A stretch of DNA of 7,954 nt, taken from Bacteroidota bacterium. GTDB taxonomy: Bacteria > Bacteroidota > Bacteroidia > B-17B0 > Aurantibacillaceae. The notes below the pieces were generated by a model that was not told where the DNA came from, made no database searches, and worked only from the letters and a program-made list of their open reading frames with translations. Position numbers and translations under genes: made by a program. The stretch lies in assembly GCA_025360565.1 (NCBI GenBank), contig JANYBY010000248.1, forward strand, positions 1 to 7,954. The letters run 5' to 3'. Positions 6,737-7,954 of this stretch are shown one piece after another; position 1 is the stretch's first letter, and every line of letters begins with the position of its first letter.

Positions 6737-7954
6737 TTATTTTACCAGAGTTACGTTTCCTTTGGTATTGTACAAGGTTCCGTCTTTACCGGTTGCTTTA
6801 ATAGTGTAGAAATACACACCTGAAGGACATTCTTTACCTTGAGGATTTTTTCCATCCCATGCAATGTTTCCTGATTGACTTGTAGTTTCGTAAACTTTAT
6901 TACCCCAGCGGTCAAATATACTTGCACTAATATCTGATAAGTTTGCTGTTTTTAAGAAGAACACATCGTTGCTTCCATCACCGTTTGGTGTAAACACGTT
7001 TGGAACCTCCAATTTAGAAGGAATCTCAACTTTAATCGTTTTCCAAACTGTATCTAAACAACTTCCTTTTGAAGCTAACAACATTACTGTGTAAGTGCCG
7101 GGCGCGTTATAAGTTACATGTGCCAGATCTGTAACATTTGCGGTTACTGAACTTGTACCGTTACCAAAACTCCAAATAGAGGTAACACTTAAACTGTTTA
7201 AGCTGCTGCCTGAAATATTTGTAAAGTTTACTGTTAGCGGCGCATAACCTGAGTAAGAATCTGCATCAAAGTTAGCGGTTAAATCGCCCGGTACAACGTT
7301 TACAGTACCTGCAGCCTGACAACCTGTTAATGTATTTGAAACAACATACTCATACGTACCAACTTTTGATACCAAAATAATACTTGCAGATGTTCCGCTT
7401 AATAAAGGATTGATATTTGAAATGGATGCGTTTGTTGGTGTAAACGCTGCTGCGTTCGGATATTCATCCACCAAATACCTAATACCGCCTGTGGTTGTTC
7501 CGGTTAAAGCAAGTGATAAAGTAGCCGAATTACTTCCGCAATCTAATGATGCTGTTGCAACAGGTGAAGTTATTACAGGTGGTTGCGTTCTATCCAAAAC
7601 ATTTATGGTTCCTGTTTTTATACAACCATTGTAATTATCCATGATCGTTAGAGTATATGTTCCCGGTACATAACAGCTGTAACTTGATACACCTGTTGTA
7701 GTTCCTTGTGGTGACGGGCCTTCCCATAACACCGGAAGCGGAAACGAAAGTGGAATGCCGGGATTTTGTGTTGTACTTGCACCAGTTGTAAGTACCACAG
7801 GATTTACACCGGCAGTACAATAAATAGCGGTTGGTGTACCAATTGAAATTGTTGGTGATGAAACGGGTGGTTTAAAGTTTTGACTGATAACAACAACCGA
7901 TGTAGTTACACAAGCGTTAACAGTGTTTGTAGATATAACCGTGTAGTTTGCATA
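6737..7954 (-). CDS. Large T9SS-secreted surface protein D, 3' part only (Ig-like, PKD, type B sorting domain)
   Basis: The last 405 codons of a gene that enters from the right edge. The frame is open to base 7954, so any internal start (such as the GTG at 7798) is not the real one. The visible part aligns with B residues 707-1110 at about 75% identity by hand count. It contains the end of one Ig-like module and two complete ones ('WEGPSPQ', 'YNGCIKTG', 'LTGCQAAG'), a PKD domain ('WSFGNG', 'APGTYTVMLLA') and a complete T9SS type B sorting domain at 6740-7018 ('NVFTPNGDGSNDVFF', 'IFDRWGNKVYE', 'GVYFYTI'). This domain is known to target proteins through the type IX system to the cell surface. 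The gene ends with its own terminator. Its N-terminal head, which would distinguish its function from A and B, is outside the window. Confidence 0.93.
   Translation of the reverse strand, partial: YANYTVISTNTVNACVTTSVVVISQNFKPPVSSPTISIGTPTAIYCTAGVNPVVLTTGASTTQNPGIPLSFPLPVLWEGPSPQGTTTGVSSYSCYVPGTYTLTIMDNYNGCIKTGTINVLDRTQPPVITSPVATASLDCGSNSATLSLALTGTTTGGIRYLVDEYPNAAAFTPTNASISNINPLLSGTSASIILVSKVGTYEYVVSNTLTGCQAAGTVNVVPGDLTANFDADSYSGYAPLTVNFTNISGSSLNSLSVTSIWSFGNGTSSVTANVTDLAHVTYNAPGTYTVMLLASKGSCLDTVWKTIKVEIPSKLEVPNVFTPNGDGSNDVFFLKTANLSDISASIFDRWGNKVYETTSQSGNIAWDGKNPQGKECPSGVYFYTIKATGKDGTLYNTKGNVTLVK
6737..7954 (-). repeat. Paralogous block shared by proteins B and D (copy in D)
   Basis: The partner of 2812-4026. 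The first 47 visible residues (codons 7954-7814) are identical to B although 19 of the codons differ. A 35-base run is identical at DNA level (7887-7921 and 3959-3993). Similarity very probably continues upstream beyond the window. Confidence 0.9.

Noticed and set aside
6737..7798. Protein D as a complete 353-residue gene starting at GTG 7798
   Set aside because: The same frame stays open for 52 more codons to the window edge, and those codons match B residues 707 onward almost perfectly, so the GTG is an internal valine codon.

Overview
The window comes from an AT-rich genome of the phylum Bacteroidota (Flavobacteria, Cytophaga and Sphingobacteria relatives). The clearest sign is two copies of the C-terminal sorting domain used by the type IX secretion system (T9SS), of the gliding-motility-associated 'type B' / CHU_C kind. 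They end very large Thr/Ser/Asn/Gly-rich proteins made of Ig-like and PKD modules. Start codons sit behind A-rich leaders without strong Shine-Dalgarno sequences, as is usual in this phylum. No species can be named from the sequence.

Every gene lies on the minus strand, so transcription runs from high to low coordinates. In that order: (1) 7954-6737, the last 405 codons of a large T9SS surface protein (protein D; its 5' end is outside the window), followed by a strong hairpin terminator at 6688-6721. (2) 6613-6155, a 152-residue exported protein with a thioredoxin-like pattern in which the CxxC cysteines are replaced. (3) Ten bases later, 6144-2812, a complete 1110-residue T9SS surface protein (protein B), closed by a hairpin terminator at 2782-2804. 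(4) 2755-1, the first 918 codons of a third large surface protein (protein A; its 3' end is outside the window), which has a different N-terminal half.

The three large proteins are paralogues in their shared parts. The visible part of D aligns with B residues 707-1110 at about 75% identity (my hand alignment). A residues from about 693 onward align with B residues from about 281 onward. The N-terminal regions of A and B are unrelated: A has a DUF7948-type domain and a predicted beta-propeller, B has a Cys-rich 'DC..IPLC' domain. The locus therefore looks like a tandem family of surface adhesins in which different N-terminal heads sit on one conserved Ig/PKD/sorting-domain stalk.

The likely common theme is secretion across the outer membrane by T9SS and anchoring at the cell surface, with the small thioredoxin-like protein co-expressed with B. 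What the proteins bind, and what the small protein does, cannot be read from the sequence. I saw no RNA genes, CRISPR arrays, insertion sequences or phage genes.
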